The notes below the pieces were generated by a model that was given only the letters and a program-made list of their open reading frames with translations, was not told the DNA's origin and made no database searches. Made by a program: the position numbers and the translations under genes. A stretch of DNA of 64,000 nt from Loxodes magnus (Eukaryota; Ciliophora; Karyorelictea; Loxodida; Loxodidae): positions 310,001-374,000 of the forward strand of contig CAMPDV010000126.1 in the NCBI GenBank assembly GCA_946699065.1. The letters are read 5' to 3'. This document shows positions 49,371 to 60,262 of this stretch, one piece after another (within the stretch, counting starts at the first letter, position 1; the number at the start of each line of letters is the position of its first letter).

Positions 49371-50750
49371 TCAAGTCAATTAATGACATTTTTGATCTTA
49401 ATTTTCTTCTGATAAAGTACTTTCACTATAGTTTTAAATTTATCCGTTATTTATATAGCCTTTTAATCATTTTCTATTTTAAATAATATTCGAAAAATAT
49501 CCTGCTTGAATTCCTTGCTTTCAATAATCGAACTATATAATTTTATGAAGGCTTGAGATGCTGATAATTTTACCAATCCAATTTTATTAAAAAAGAAATC
49601 CTATTTTTATTAACTCTTTATATTAGTATACTCCAAATCCATTAGGCTATCTATTATTTACTTAACCATATCAGATTCCTTTTTCTTAGAACAAGACTTC
49701 CATTGAATTTTCATCGTAAGGACAGGATAAACTTAAATAAGGTTGATTTTGGCATTCAACATGCTCACATCTCGTTTGAGCTACTAAATTTTAAATCTGA
49801 GTCTGATAGTTTTGATTTAAATTTTCCTGTATCATTTAAAGATTTTAAATTTGTTCTTAATGCTATTTATTTAAATTTTCCAATTAATAAGTTATTTACT
49901 TATCATAGTTCTATTTTTATTCCTCTTTTTCTTAAATTAATTTCTAAATTGTATTTTATTATTATTTAAGATCTTCTATAAGATCCTTATTTTCATTCTA
50001 CTGCATATAATTCTGGCTTAAAAATTTTTAAGATCGTAAACTAATTTAGTCAGTTCACTTTTCTTATTTCTCTTTTTCTTATTGTAGATATTTATCGTGC
50101 TCTGACTAATTTATTTAAATTTGCTATTCTAAGTTTTAAATATTTTACTCAAGCTTTTATTTTATTATATCTTTTTTAGATATCTTTTTTTACAATTTTG
50201 TAAGCAGTTTAGCTTGATTCTAATTTTCTGTGTAATATTTTTAGATTCTTTGGGAATTCATATCAAATTCTTTAGCTTTTTATTAATATTATAACACTAG
50301 AAATTTAGCATTGGATTCTGAATCTTAAAGTTATTTAGTTAAGTTATCTTCTTTTTATTTTAAAAGAGTGACTTACTTAAATTGAGTTATTTAGTCTAGA
50401 AATATTCCTCGCTTACATTCTTCGTTTAGATGCTTTCCCAAATTTTCTAAGGTTACGTTTTCATTACAGCCTTTTAATGGACATCCTCAATCTTAGATAT
50501 TGTGCTCAGTTTATCCTTATCATTAACAAATTTTTTGTGAAATTTTCGTTAATAAAACTTCAGGCTCTTTTATTTTAAATTAATCTTTCTTGCAAATAGA
50601 GCATTTACCTTCATATATCTACATACAGTCTGAACATGATAACTATTTACAATAAAGGCATTCAAGATAATTATTTCTTAGTTTAAAGCATAAAGGGTAT
50701 TCACACAACTTTAATAAAGATTCAATACATTCATATTCTGTTTATTCCAT
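49371..50750 (-). CDS. RING-like / TRAF-type zinc finger / coiled-coil protein with MORN-like tail
   Basis: 459 residues, ATG 50750, proposed stop TGA 49373-49371. Residues ~15-65 are a RING-like finger (CEYPLCFKLRNNYLECLYC, then LSCSDCMQIYEGKCSICKKD). Residues ~95-125 are a TRAF/SIAH-type finger: WGCPLKGCNENVTLENLGKH then NEECKRG. Next comes a ~180-residue Gln/Lys-rich coiled coil with EHVECQNQPYLSLSCPYDE after it, and then GIWYGQVNNRQPNGFGVYQY, a good MORN-type repeat, whose Trp is the TGA at 49671-49673. The protein is therefore read through that TGA. TRAF-type RING proteins are commonly E3 ligases; MORN repeats often mediate membrane or cytoskeleton association. The exact C-terminus is uncertain. 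Confidence 0.75.
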
Positions 50751-51149
50751 TTCTTAGATATATTAAAAATCCTTTTATTAAAATAAAAGGATATTAGATA
50801 AACTAATAAATGCTTATATAAAATTATTTTTATTTTATAAACTAGAAGATTCATCATATATCCTCATATATTAGATTATCACTCTCAATTTTAGAAATTA
50901 ATAGATTTATATTATAACATAATATTTAGCTTAATAGAGATTAATAATCAAAGGTATCTAAGTATTATTAGCTTCAAGCAATTTAAAGTTAGCATATCTA
51001 TGAAGCTGTAGAAATAATAGTTTTTATTTTGATTAGGAATTTAAAACAATTAATATCTTAAATATAATCTAACTCTATTATTTGCTAGATTATTATCTTA
51101 TAGATACAGTTATTTTTATTATATATATTTTTTAAAACCGCCATAGTTA
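50751..51149. other. AT-rich spacer before the TIR-bounded unit
   Basis: No coding or RNA feature was recognised. Its right edge is the outer boundary of the left terminal inverted repeat. Confidence 0.4.
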
Positions 51150-51640
51150 TTCGAAGGTGAACAGCAAGGTCATCTTCATCAGAGGTTGGGGAAGTTAAGT
51201 ACCCATAATTGACTTTATGTCTTCCTCTGATTTGGTTTGGCCTCGAGACATAAGATTCTTAGACCTTCGGCACTGGCTTAGTTTAAATTTAATTTAATTC
51301 TGGAATGAAAAAGAAATAATATTGCGAGCTTCATCAGAGGTGAGGAATTTAAGTACTCATAATTGACACATGTCGTCCTCTGCTTTGGTGATGCAATGAG
51401 ACACAATCCTGCCATGTCCTTGGACCTCCAACAAGTAGATAAGATTACGAGTATTCTTAAATTATATCAGTATTGAACATTTTTATCAGTACTGAATAAT
51501 TATACCAGTATTGAACAAGGTTTATCAGTACCTGATAATTTTATCAGTAACAAACATTCTTGTCAGTATGAAACATTTTTTTTAAAGAGCTGCACACCAA
51601 TGAGAGTGCTACGCGCTCTATAATCAAATTTATTTATTTA
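51150..51640 (+). repeat. Left terminal inverted repeat (491 bp)
   Basis: Matches the reverse complement of 58188-58672 with scattered differences. From outside in: TTCGAAGGTGA end; two related ~110-160-bp modules, each opening CTTCATCAGAGGT and containing CCTCTG plus TTGG; a cluster of ATCAGTA-type repeats at 51461-51570; and a conserved inner stretch ending TAATCAAATTTATTTATTTA. Confidence 0.9.
51461..51570. repeat. Subterminal tandem ATCAGTAYTGA-type repeats, left
   Basis: At least six spaced copies of a unit close to TTATCAGTACTGAA with ~18-bp period (ATCAGTATTGAAC, ATCAGTACTGAAT, ACCAGTATTGAAC, ATCAGTACCTGAT, ATCAGTAACAAAC, GTCAGTATGAAAC). The mirror cluster lies at 58250-58365. Such subterminal arrays often bind a transposase or host protein; that is inference. 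Confidence 0.75.
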
Positions 51641-53638
51641 ATTCCTTTATTTATGTTTGATTTGTATCTTTATGCTATAATATTAAACTTAAATGGTTTT
51701 ATTATTAATTTGTTATATTTAAGCTAACTATAGAGAATGTATATATCAAGCAAGCTTTTTCTTATTTTTATTCTGCTTTATATGACTGGTATTTAGGGGT
51801 AAAATTTAATAGGATTAAGTTTATAAAATTAAAATTTAGTATCTAAAGAAGGATGAAATAATTATATAATAATCTATAATGCTTTACTAATAAAAGCTAT
51901 TGCTTAAAATTATATATCCTTTATTCTTTTTAATCTACAAAGCACAATAATATCTAATTTTATTATTAAATGTATTATGCTACTTTATGCAAACTTATAA
52001 GCTAATTTATAAGAATTTTATTTAATTAAAGTTAATACATTTTATATCAAATAACGAATAAAGTAGAAATAGTAATAGAGTATAACCTAGAAATGGATTT
52101 GGCTGAGGAAATTATTTTAGAAAGTTGGATACTAAAATTGTAAATATTTAAAGTGAAGTTTAAAACTAAAAAATTATCTTAAACCTTAGTTTTGATTTTG
52201 AATGATTTAATGCAATCAATATTAGCAATCCTTTGTATTCATCCATATAAATTATCAAAAAATAAGATTATATTCTTACATAATTCATTTGATAAACAGT
52301 TGAAAGTTCGTCAGTTCATATAGTTAAGAATTGAAAATCAAAAAGATGAAGAAAATAGAATTATGAGATGAAAATAAAACATACAGTTTTTTTAAAGTAG
52401 ATAAAGGAGATAAAACATATAAGATAAAATAAGGACATTTTAGAAGAGGTAGCTAATTATTTAGAACTTAAAGTATTTTAAAAGCATAATTATAAATAAA
52501 CAAAATATACTTACATGCTTTTTTATCTTAAATACAAGTATACAAATTTATTTTTATCAATTTATACATGAAAAGTTATTAAAGAAAACTAAAAGAAACT
52601 TAAATAATAAATATTTTGATTTAAACATGGTAGAAAAGTGATAATAGCCAAGATAATTAAATCAAGGCAAATACTTTTAAAAACATTCTAAATTTTGCTT
52701 AAATAATATTAAGTATAATTTTAAAATAATAGAGCAATTTTAAAACTTTAAAGAACATCACTATCTTTCTTTCAAAATCAATTTTAAATTAGTAAATCAA
52801 ACAATAATAAAATAAGCAAGTTGTGCTATGAATTTTATTTTATACTTCTGCTGAAATTAATTTATACAATTGAAGAATTAATTTATATTATAAATCAAAT
52901 TTCATAAGTATAAGCTCATTGAAGTTATAATTAAATCATTAAGAGTTTTAAAAATATATAAAATATTTACTATTAGTTAAGTAGGCTTTATAGAGATAGT
53001 TTCATTATGTGTATTAAATAATTTATCTAAATGGTTTAACTTTACTTTTTTACCTTAGTCTAGCTATATTAAAAAGATTGGCAGAGTAAATATTATTAAA
53101 TATTTTGCTTTGCAATTGTTGTGCTTTAACTAAGCATTCATAATTTTGATATTAGATTATTAAAAGTTCTAGGCAATATCTCATCAAGAAGAGAGTAGAT
53201 GTGGATTTTTAAATGGATATAGTAAAAGATAATGATATTGATATTCCAAAGACTTTTTAAAACTGAATAAAGTCTAAAAATATTTAAATTCCTAAAATTA
53301 AAAACATTGAATAATAATAAAATTTCTAGTTCAGTTCTGTTTAATAAATTTCTCAAAATCCTAGATTTTATAATAAGCTTAATGAAACATAAAAATTTAC
53401 AATTTGAACTCGAAGTAATTACTATCTTAACAAGTTTAAAGAGATATAAAATTAAATAACGAACTTTGAAATAATAATCCTGTTTAATTAATAACTTTGC
53501 ATAGTTATAAACTTAAGAGTGTTTTTATAAAGTAGACTTGGGATAATAATTCTACTAAACTAAACTTATTAAGATTTTTTAAATATGAAAGTCTACTATG
53601 ATTTGTATAAATCTACAGTAAAATTTGTAATTATAAAA
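51641..53638. other. AT-rich interior of the unit, left of the desaturase
   Basis: About 2 kb. A plus frame from an ATG at ~52093 is open for over 150 codons and a second frame near 52370-52480 reads YSFFKVDKGDKTYKIKQGHF, so a small gene with an intron may lie at 52090-52640, but I cannot define it. No RNA gene was recognised. Confidence 0.3.
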
Positions 53639-55117
53639 ATGAAAGTTGGTTAAGAAAATAATTAAAGCTATTCAGAAAGGAAAAATCATTTATAAATTCG
53701 TGGAAATGCAGAATCTACCAAGCCTAGCTTTAAATGAAATCTCTATAATTGTGTAGGATGTTATGGCTATGATAGACCGAGGAAGATTATTCAAAACAAA
53801 AATCAGAAATATTCGTGAGCTGAAATTATTAGACATGATCGTCCTGATGATTGCTGAGTAGTTATTCATGGAAAAGTTTATGATGTTACTGATTGGGTTG
53901 AAAAGCATCCTGGCGGGAATATGATCTACGAAGGAGCAGGTGGTGATTGCACTTCAATGTGGGAGAGCTATCATCCATATTGAATTTCTGAAGACAATAA
54001 GTTACTTCAAAACTATTATATCGGTGAAGTATTGGATTATTAGACTTTCTACAATTGAGATCTTAAGTTATATTCAAAGATTAAAAGAAACATAGAAAAA
54101 AATTTCTCATGAGCTGAAAGGAAATAGAGTATGGCTTTACATATTAAAGGCCTAGTTTTGTTTATTTCTTGAATATTCGCTTTTTATGCATACGTAGTAT
54201 ATGCAAATATATACTCAGTTATATTTTTAGCTCTAGTTGCAAGCTAAATCGCAATAAACATACTTCATGATGCAAACCATTTTGCCTTCTGCAATAATAA
54301 GTTCATGCTTAAAGTTTCCTCTAATTTGATGGACTTTCTAGGTGCTTCCAGCTAAATTTGAAGAAGAGCCCATAATGTATCTCATCATAGTAATGTTAAT
54401 TTTGTAGACATTGATAGAGGGCTTTCTACATTATATCCATATATAAGAATGCATAATATGCAAGATTGGGAATGGCATCATAAATATCAGCATATTTATA
54501 CATGGTTTCTCTATTTAATAGAACGCATTTTAGATGTCTGCAGCACGTATGATGAACTAGGTTTTATGGGAAACTTTCCGTGAAGAAAAGGCTACGTTAC
54601 TCCTAAAATGTTTATATATAGTGTCATAATGAAAATTCAATGGATAACAGCAACATTATTTATTCCTACTTATATCCATGGGCTAAGATTCTCCATTATC
54701 AACTGACTTGGCTATTTCGTGTTTACTAGCATATTCTTAGTTTACTTTAATGTTGTAAACCACTGAACATATGATGTTTAATTTTAAGAGTCAAAAACTA
54801 GTTCAGAAAAATCAAAAGACTGGGTAATCAGTTAAATTACAAATTCCACTAATTTTGCTACTGATTCATGGTTTTGAACAAATGCTTCTGGAGGCTTAAA
54901 TTATCAAATTGAGCATCATTTATTTCCATCTGTAGCACACACAAAACTTTATAAAATAACACCTATTGTCCTAGATCTTTGCAAGTAGTATGATATCCAA
55001 TATTTTAATTACAGCAGTTTCTGGTCAGCTGTTTATGGGCATTATCTCTTACTAAAAAAGATGGGTTAGAAAGAAGAAGTTTATGGTTATTCCAAGGAAT
55101 AAAATCTAGGATAATGA
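53639..55117 (+). CDS. Cytochrome b5-fused front-end (delta-5/6-type) fatty-acid desaturase
   Basis: 492 codons, ATG 53639 to TGA 55115-55117. The enzyme inserts a double bond between an existing one and the carboxyl end of polyunsaturated acyl chains in the ER membrane. Residues ~60-135 are cytochrome b5 with heme motif HPGGN (His90) and [20 protein letters not shown]. Hydrophobic segments follow, with the three histidine boxes: HDANH (~210), HNVSHH (~250) and the front-end-specific QIEHH (~425, in [14 protein letters not shown]). Twelve internal TGAs fall at Trp positions, for example in the b5 DCW and near the third box. The frame is intact. Position specificity (5 or 6) cannot be read. 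It lies within the TIR-bounded unit. Confidence 0.93.
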
Positions 55118-55462
55118 ATTAAAACTTATTTTAGTATCTCAATATAGATTAAAATTAGCTTTTATTAAAAAATATATACAAATAAGTTATAAAGCTTCTT
55201 AATTTTATTAAGAGCTATTTTTATCATATATATAAATTGTTAAACAAGGCACTATTTTTTATTGAAAACCTAATATCTTAATTCATTTAAACAACAATCT
55301 ATCAAGTAAATGTTTAAAACTCTTTTTTGCATAAGTTATTTCATCTATACTTATATACTTAATTTAAGTAAAGTTGATTATTCTCATAGCGTTATTTATT
55401 TTACTCTAGTTAGATTATTCTAGACACTGTTATTTCTAGCAAGGCTATTAAAATTATAAAGT

Positions 55463-55482
55463 ATAATAATAATAATAATAAT
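55463..55482. repeat. AAT trinucleotide microsatellite
   Basis: A run of about six to seven ATA/AAT units between the desaturase and the CCHC gene. A short G4/C4 inverted stretch (GGGGATTTTAAACCCC) sits just to its right at 55510-55525. Confidence 0.8.
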
Positions 55483-55526
55483 ATACTAAATTAAAGTGTT
55501 CGTATCTCCGGGGATTTTAAACCCCT

Positions 55527-56297
55527 TCAATACATACCTCCAGAGTTCGTTCCTTGAGGTTTAAAATAAAAGTTCGGGACTCCCAGTTTTTTTGGAGTTC
55601 TGGCACTCCCTTGAAAAAGCCTCCTTCTAAATATTCTTCCATCCTTGTCTACATAAATTCTTGAAAGTTCTCTCCAAATCTCTTCACTGTTTCTTCTCTG
55701 TTTATCCAAATATATCTTGCATCTCTTGTATGTGTGGAATTTTGATTTGCACAGGTAGCACAGCTTGACGATCCTTCTGGGAGGAGTTATCTCTAAGGGT
55801 TTTGTGTATTCTAGTTCCATTTTATTTTCAGCTAAAGTTTAAGGTTAAATTCTTTTTTCTCCCAAAAGTTTCACTTCGATTTCCTGTTTCATTAATCTTT
55901 CTTCATTGTTTTAACTTTTCTATAGTAATTTTTGGTTTTCTTTCTTTAATATTTAAACTTCTTCTTATAGGTTACGGATAGATTTCATAAGTTATTCTAT
56001 TATTAGCTATTCATCATTTTTCTATTTCTACATTATTTTTTAGTTACCACTTTTCATGTAGTTGCTTGATCGTGGCTATGGGAGTAGAAAGTCTCGCTTG
56101 CTTTAGTCAGTTTCTGTTGATTTAATTTCTTATTCAATTTAAGATTATCTTTATTTTTCTAAATTTGGGGGTTAAAGAGCCTAAGAAAATTATTATATTA
56201 TTAAAGAAGACGTGGTAGGAGAAGAATTAGAAGTCTCTGGTTTTTTTTCCTTTTTCTATGGAGCTGGAAAAAAACCCTTCCTGAGACCTTCTGCCAT
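55527..56297 (-). CDS. CCHC zinc-knuckle, coiled-coil protein
   Basis: 256 residues, ATG 56297, TGA 55529-55527. The N-terminal ~100 residues are Lys/Pro/Ser/Gln-rich and disordered-looking. Residues ~105-150 form a short coiled coil (NLQEEVQILKKENQKLLQK). Residues 180-193 are a canonical CX2CX4HX4C zinc knuckle (CYLCKSKFHTYKRC), followed by a basic region and a Gly-rich end. CCHC knuckles bind single-stranded RNA or DNA and occur in Gag proteins, in transposon ORF1-like proteins and in host RNA-binding proteins; with no protease, polymerase or integrase nearby I cannot choose. The gene lies on the minus strand inside the TIR-bounded unit and the frame looks whole. Confidence 0.65.
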
Positions 56298-57054
56298 TTT
56301 TTTATTATTATAAAGTATAATAAAATGGTATTTACTAGCTTATTAAAATACCTTTAATTCCTATTATTCTATTTTTTCATAATAACTTATTTCAAATTAT
56401 GCTTAAGGTATTTAATATATGAGTTATTAATTAAAAATATTAGGAATATAAGACATATATATCTAAATTTTTCTACTATCTTTTAATTATACATTAAGGC
56501 TTCTGTAACCAAAACATCATAGACAAGAAAATATTAAGTATTAAGACTTTAAAAATATAAAAGGTATAGAATATCTAGATAAAAAGTAATTAATTTCACT
56601 TGTAAAATAGTGTATTAGTAATAGCTATAATAGCTTTATTATCTAGAGTACCATATAAACTTTATTTAGAATTTATTGCTTATATTTTATAATTTTAAGA
56701 TTAAGAAAAGTAAAGTAAAAGGAATCTAGATAGTTATATTTAGAAAAAATATATATAGTAGCTTATTAAATTTTAAGGAGTAGATATGATTTAATTAAAT
56801 TTAGTGAGGAATTATTTTTATCTATAAATTGAAATAAGAAGGAAGCAAAGATAGATGCTTTTAAACAAGGCTTTTTATTACCTCCTAAGAGTAGAGAGAA
56901 AAATAAGAAACGCCAATTCTCCATCATATGTTGCTTTATAATTAATATTTTTTAATAAGCTCAAGTAGAGCAGCCTCATTAAGATAGGATAGAGATAGAA
57001 GTAAAATTAAAACTAAAATAAGCAGAGAAGCCAAGAAAACAATATGAAATAATC
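56298..57054. other. AT-rich stretch between the CCHC gene and the next ORF
   Basis: Divergent gene starts flank it. The frame of the following plus ORF is open upstream of its ATG, so that ORF might begin earlier (~56940). Nothing else was recognised. Confidence 0.4.
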
Positions 57055-58083
57055 ATGTACCAGGTAGTATGTGAATTTGACTTTGGAGTTGGCCAAATGA
57101 AAATTGCTCAACTAGCAAAAATGATTTTCTATCTCTAGAAGAAGATAAAAAAGCTCAAATACCTCAACTGGGAGCTTACAGATAATATGGAGGAAAAGGA
57201 TCAATAGTAGGCATCTAAAAATGAGAACTATGAAAAATATGTAGATGCGCTCTTCAAAATTAAGAAAAATCAAAATCGCATTTAATTTCGACTAAATCAA
57301 AGTGTGAACAAATAGAAAAAAGTTTAATAATCTCAAATATTTAAGAATAGGGCAAAAAGAGAATGGTATAGTGCAAATAAACGTTTAACCAAAAAATAAC
57401 GAGCTTAGCAAGAAGATTGTTGGAAATAAAAAAGGAATTTTTCTATTGTGGAAGTATATGACGTCTATATTATAAGTTTTTTTAATTCTAACAGAAAAAA
57501 AAGATGAATGGGCTCAAGAGTAATAGAGGAAGAAAAGAAAAAAAGTAAATATCAAACAAATGTACAGTAACTCTAGCTTGGAATATAAAATAAAGATGAA
57601 AGAGTTTTGACATGTAGCAAAAGAAAGGAAAAAATATCTAAACCCGAAATCTGGAACTCTTTAAACCTAGGAGAACTTTTCATCTTTTTTAACAGTGAGA
57701 AGCATTAACACTGTATTCCAGAAAAGAATGAAATCTCCTCAAGAAGGAAAAACATTATTAAATTAATATTAATCTTAAAAAAATGGAGTCATGACTTAGA
57801 TCAGAATTTTTTATTGCGGCTAAGAAATTAGATAAGACGTAAAAGGGTAATTATTTAAATTAATAATATCTAAGAGGCAACACTAAACTCTAATTCTACC
57901 AAAATTATAAAAAATAGCAGAAAGTTATCCCCCGTTAAGAATCTCCTAATCTGGAATAAATAATAATAGATCGCTTTTTATTAATTAGCAATAATAGTAA
58001 AAAATTTTTAGGAGAAAGCAATTTAAAAAAGTTAAAAGGAATTTCATAGTTTCAAAGTTAGCTTTTACAATCATATATTTTGA
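57055..58083 (+). CDS. Unknown basic protein within the TIR-bounded unit
   Basis: 342 codons, ATG 57055 to TGA 58081-58083, with one internal TGA at 57505-57507; the first part alone gives 150 residues. It begins MYQVVCEFDFGVGQMKIAQL, then a Lys/Gln-rich coiled-coil stretch, RAKREWYSANKRLTKKQRAQ, and later KPEIWNSLNLGELFIFF. No transposase catalytic motif or known domain is visible. High Lys/Arg content suggests nucleic-acid binding, as inference. It ends 104 bp before the right inverted repeat. Confidence 0.45.
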
Positions 58084-58187
58084 AAAAATATCCTCTTGAA
58101 CTAAAGGTAATCTTGGAACTTCAATAGTCCATCATCTTTTTTTATAATTTGCACTTATAAGTTAATCATGCTATATCTAAAAATTTA

Positions 58188-58672
58188 TAAATAAATAAAT
58201 TTGATTATAGAGCGCGTAGCACTCTCATTGGTGCGCAGCTCTTTAAAAAATGTTTCATACTGACAAGAATGTTTGTTACTGATAAAATTATCAGATACTG
58301 ATAAACCTTGTTCAATACTGGTATAATTATTCAGTACTGATAAAAATGTTCAATACTGATATAATTTTAGAATACTCGGAATCTTTAAGACTTGCTGGAG
58401 GTCCAAGGACATGGCAGGATTGTGTCTCATTGCATCACCAAAGCAGAGGACGACATGTGTCAATTATGAGTACTTAAATTCCTCACCTCTGATGAAGCTC
58501 GCAATATTATTTCTTTTTCATTCCAGAATTAAAAATTATAATAAGTCAGTGCCGAAGGTCAAATTAGCAGATGTCTCGAGGCCAAGCCAAAGCAGAGGAA
58601 GACATAAAGTCGATTATAGGTACTTAACTTCCCCAACCTCTGATGAAGATGACCTTGTTGCTCACCTTCGAA
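58188..58672 (-). repeat. Right terminal inverted repeat (485 bp)
   Basis: Reverse complement of 51150-51640 with small insertions/deletions and base changes. A 93-codon frame (58411-58692) across it is a by-product of the repeat and runs past its edge; I do not regard it as a gene. Confidence 0.9.
58250..58365. repeat. Subterminal tandem ATCAGTAYTGA-type repeats, right
   Basis: Mirror image of the 51461-51570 cluster with about six units of the same motif (TCAATACTGATA, TCAGTACTGATA and variants). Unit order is conserved between the two ends. Confidence 0.75.
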
Positions 58673-59036
58673 CAATGAGCAAAGCAATTTAATAAAATAA
58701 TATAATAATTGCTAAATTTACTATTATGATAAAAATAAAATACCAACTAAGAAACAATTTACCTTAAACAAATCAACTAGCTAGCAATAAGATATCTTGA
58801 TTGAGATATATTCGCTATAGGAGAAAAAACTTTAGGATGCAGTACAACAGCTAATTTAGAAAATAATCAGTCTAGATTAAAAATTAACTAACTCTATTAT
58901 GATATAAAATCCTTAATAAAAACTTAAAAGATTCTACATATTTATTTAATTAAGAAACTAAAAGAGCAGAAGATAAAAAATAAGAAATTCCAAATCTTAA
59001 ATAAATAAATTACGAAAAAGTTACGATTAAAGCTAT
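58673..59036. other. AT-rich spacer right of the TIR-bounded unit
   Basis: No coding or RNA feature was recognised; frames of the following gene are partly open here. Confidence 0.4.
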
Positions 59037-59351
59037 ATGCGATCCAATGGAGATTGAGTAATCAAACTTAAAAACTAACAAATATAAAATTAGCAAATTA
59101 ATCAAGTAATAAAAGGAGACTAAATATGTATTGATTCTGTAGAAACATAGAATACATAAAAAATAACTTTGGAGATGCCAAAAATTGCAAAAAACGAATT
59201 AAAAATTTTGAAAAATTTATCCAAGATTCATTGTACATCTGATGGCTACTTTTATAGGAAAAAATTATTGATGGAGACTAGATACTTTAATAAATAGTAG
59301 ATGCTTAAAAAAGAAGAGCCAACTTAATGTTTGGAAATGACTGAGATTTGA
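59037..59351 (+). CDS. Small hypothetical protein
   Basis: 104 codons, ATG 59037 to TGA 59349-59351. It reads INQVIKGDQICIDSVETQNT, then EMPKIAKNELKILKNLSKIH and KKEEPTQCLEMTEI at the end, a mixed composition unlike the AT-noise frames around it. One internal TGA is read as Trp. No domain is recognised; an upstream exon is possible. Confidence 0.45.
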
Positions 59352-60262
59352 GTATAATATCAACAGTAAAGAAATGAAAGATTACCTACCTAAATTATTC
59401 AATAATATGAACATGGAGAAGAAATAGTCGATTTTAATTATTTTTAGTTGATTCTTTAGGCTTCTTATAAAATAATAAGTTAAAAAAGTAAAGATAACAT
59501 CACATTAATGAATTATCTTATCTAATTATCTTAATTTTTTTTAATTCTTTGTATAAGTTCTTGAAATAAAGAAAAACATACTGCAAAAGGAATCAAAAAA
59601 TAAATCTTGTAAAAAAGGAAAATTAATAATAAAAGCTAGAAATAGAATTTGAAAAAGCAGTTTAAGATTCGGAAGAGAGTTGTTTTTCTACTTTATAAAT
59701 TTGAATAAAGGTAATTTATAAAAAAAATAAAGAAAAAAAAATCTTTCAGCTATATATTAGAAAAATACCATTTAAATTTTAGTTAAATTAAAGCTAAAGA
59801 TAGAAAATAAAACTTATTTTCTTTTTATTAATACTACTATATCTTTCTAGAAATCTAGATAAACCATTTTGAAAAATATTTACTAAATGAAGAAGATTCG
59901 AACAAAAAATGTTTTAATAAATTTTACTTGTTTTTATCATTCAATTAAATTTTATTAAACTATTTGCATAACAAAATTAATATTTAGATAAGCAACTTCA
60001 GGTTTAAAGCAACTATAATTTTTTAATAATAGCAATAACAGCTAAATTTATTTTATATAAGTACCTCATGTTAAAATTAAATTTTTCTTAGAATGTTTTA
60101 GCATCTTAAGCAATAAATTAATTTTAATTTTAGTTCATTTACATGATTATTATAGAAATTATTATTTTCATTTAATAATATCAAAGAAAGAAATTTTTAT
60201 TTTAAATCATTCTAAGATTATATTTTAATTCTTAATTTTAAGTTTATTATTGTCAGAATCGA
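59352..60262. other. AT-rich interval without a called gene
   Basis: About 0.9 kb, mostly A/T runs. No coding, RNA or repeat feature was recognised. Confidence 0.45.

Larger units (their letters stand above)
51150..58672. mobile_element. 7.5-kb unit bounded by long terminal inverted repeats
   Basis: The inverted repeats at 51150-51640 and 58188-58672 face each other and begin with the same TTCGAAGGTGA end. The 6.5-kb interior holds a cytochrome-b5 fatty-acid desaturase (plus), a CCHC zinc-knuckle gene (minus) and an unknown ORF (plus). Long TIRs with internal repeats are typical of DNA transposons, but I recognise no transposase, and the flanks show no obvious target-site duplication. It could be a transposon carrying or having captured a desaturase gene, two inverted copies of a shorter repeat that happen to flank these genes, or, given the CCHC finger, a Gag-like element remnant. 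The family is not assignable. Confidence 0.6.

Noticed and set aside
49703-49969. 88-codon plus-strand ORF
   Set aside because: Antisense to the coiled-coil part of the RING/TRAF gene.
51150-58672. Assignment to a named virus-like or retroelement family
   Set aside because: A CCHC knuckle alone is not diagnostic, and I see no capsid, protease, integrase or polymerase motif.
58411-58692. 93-codon plus ORF in the right inverted repeat
   Set aside because: It lies in repeat DNA, runs over the repeat edge, and the left repeat copy does not keep the same frame.
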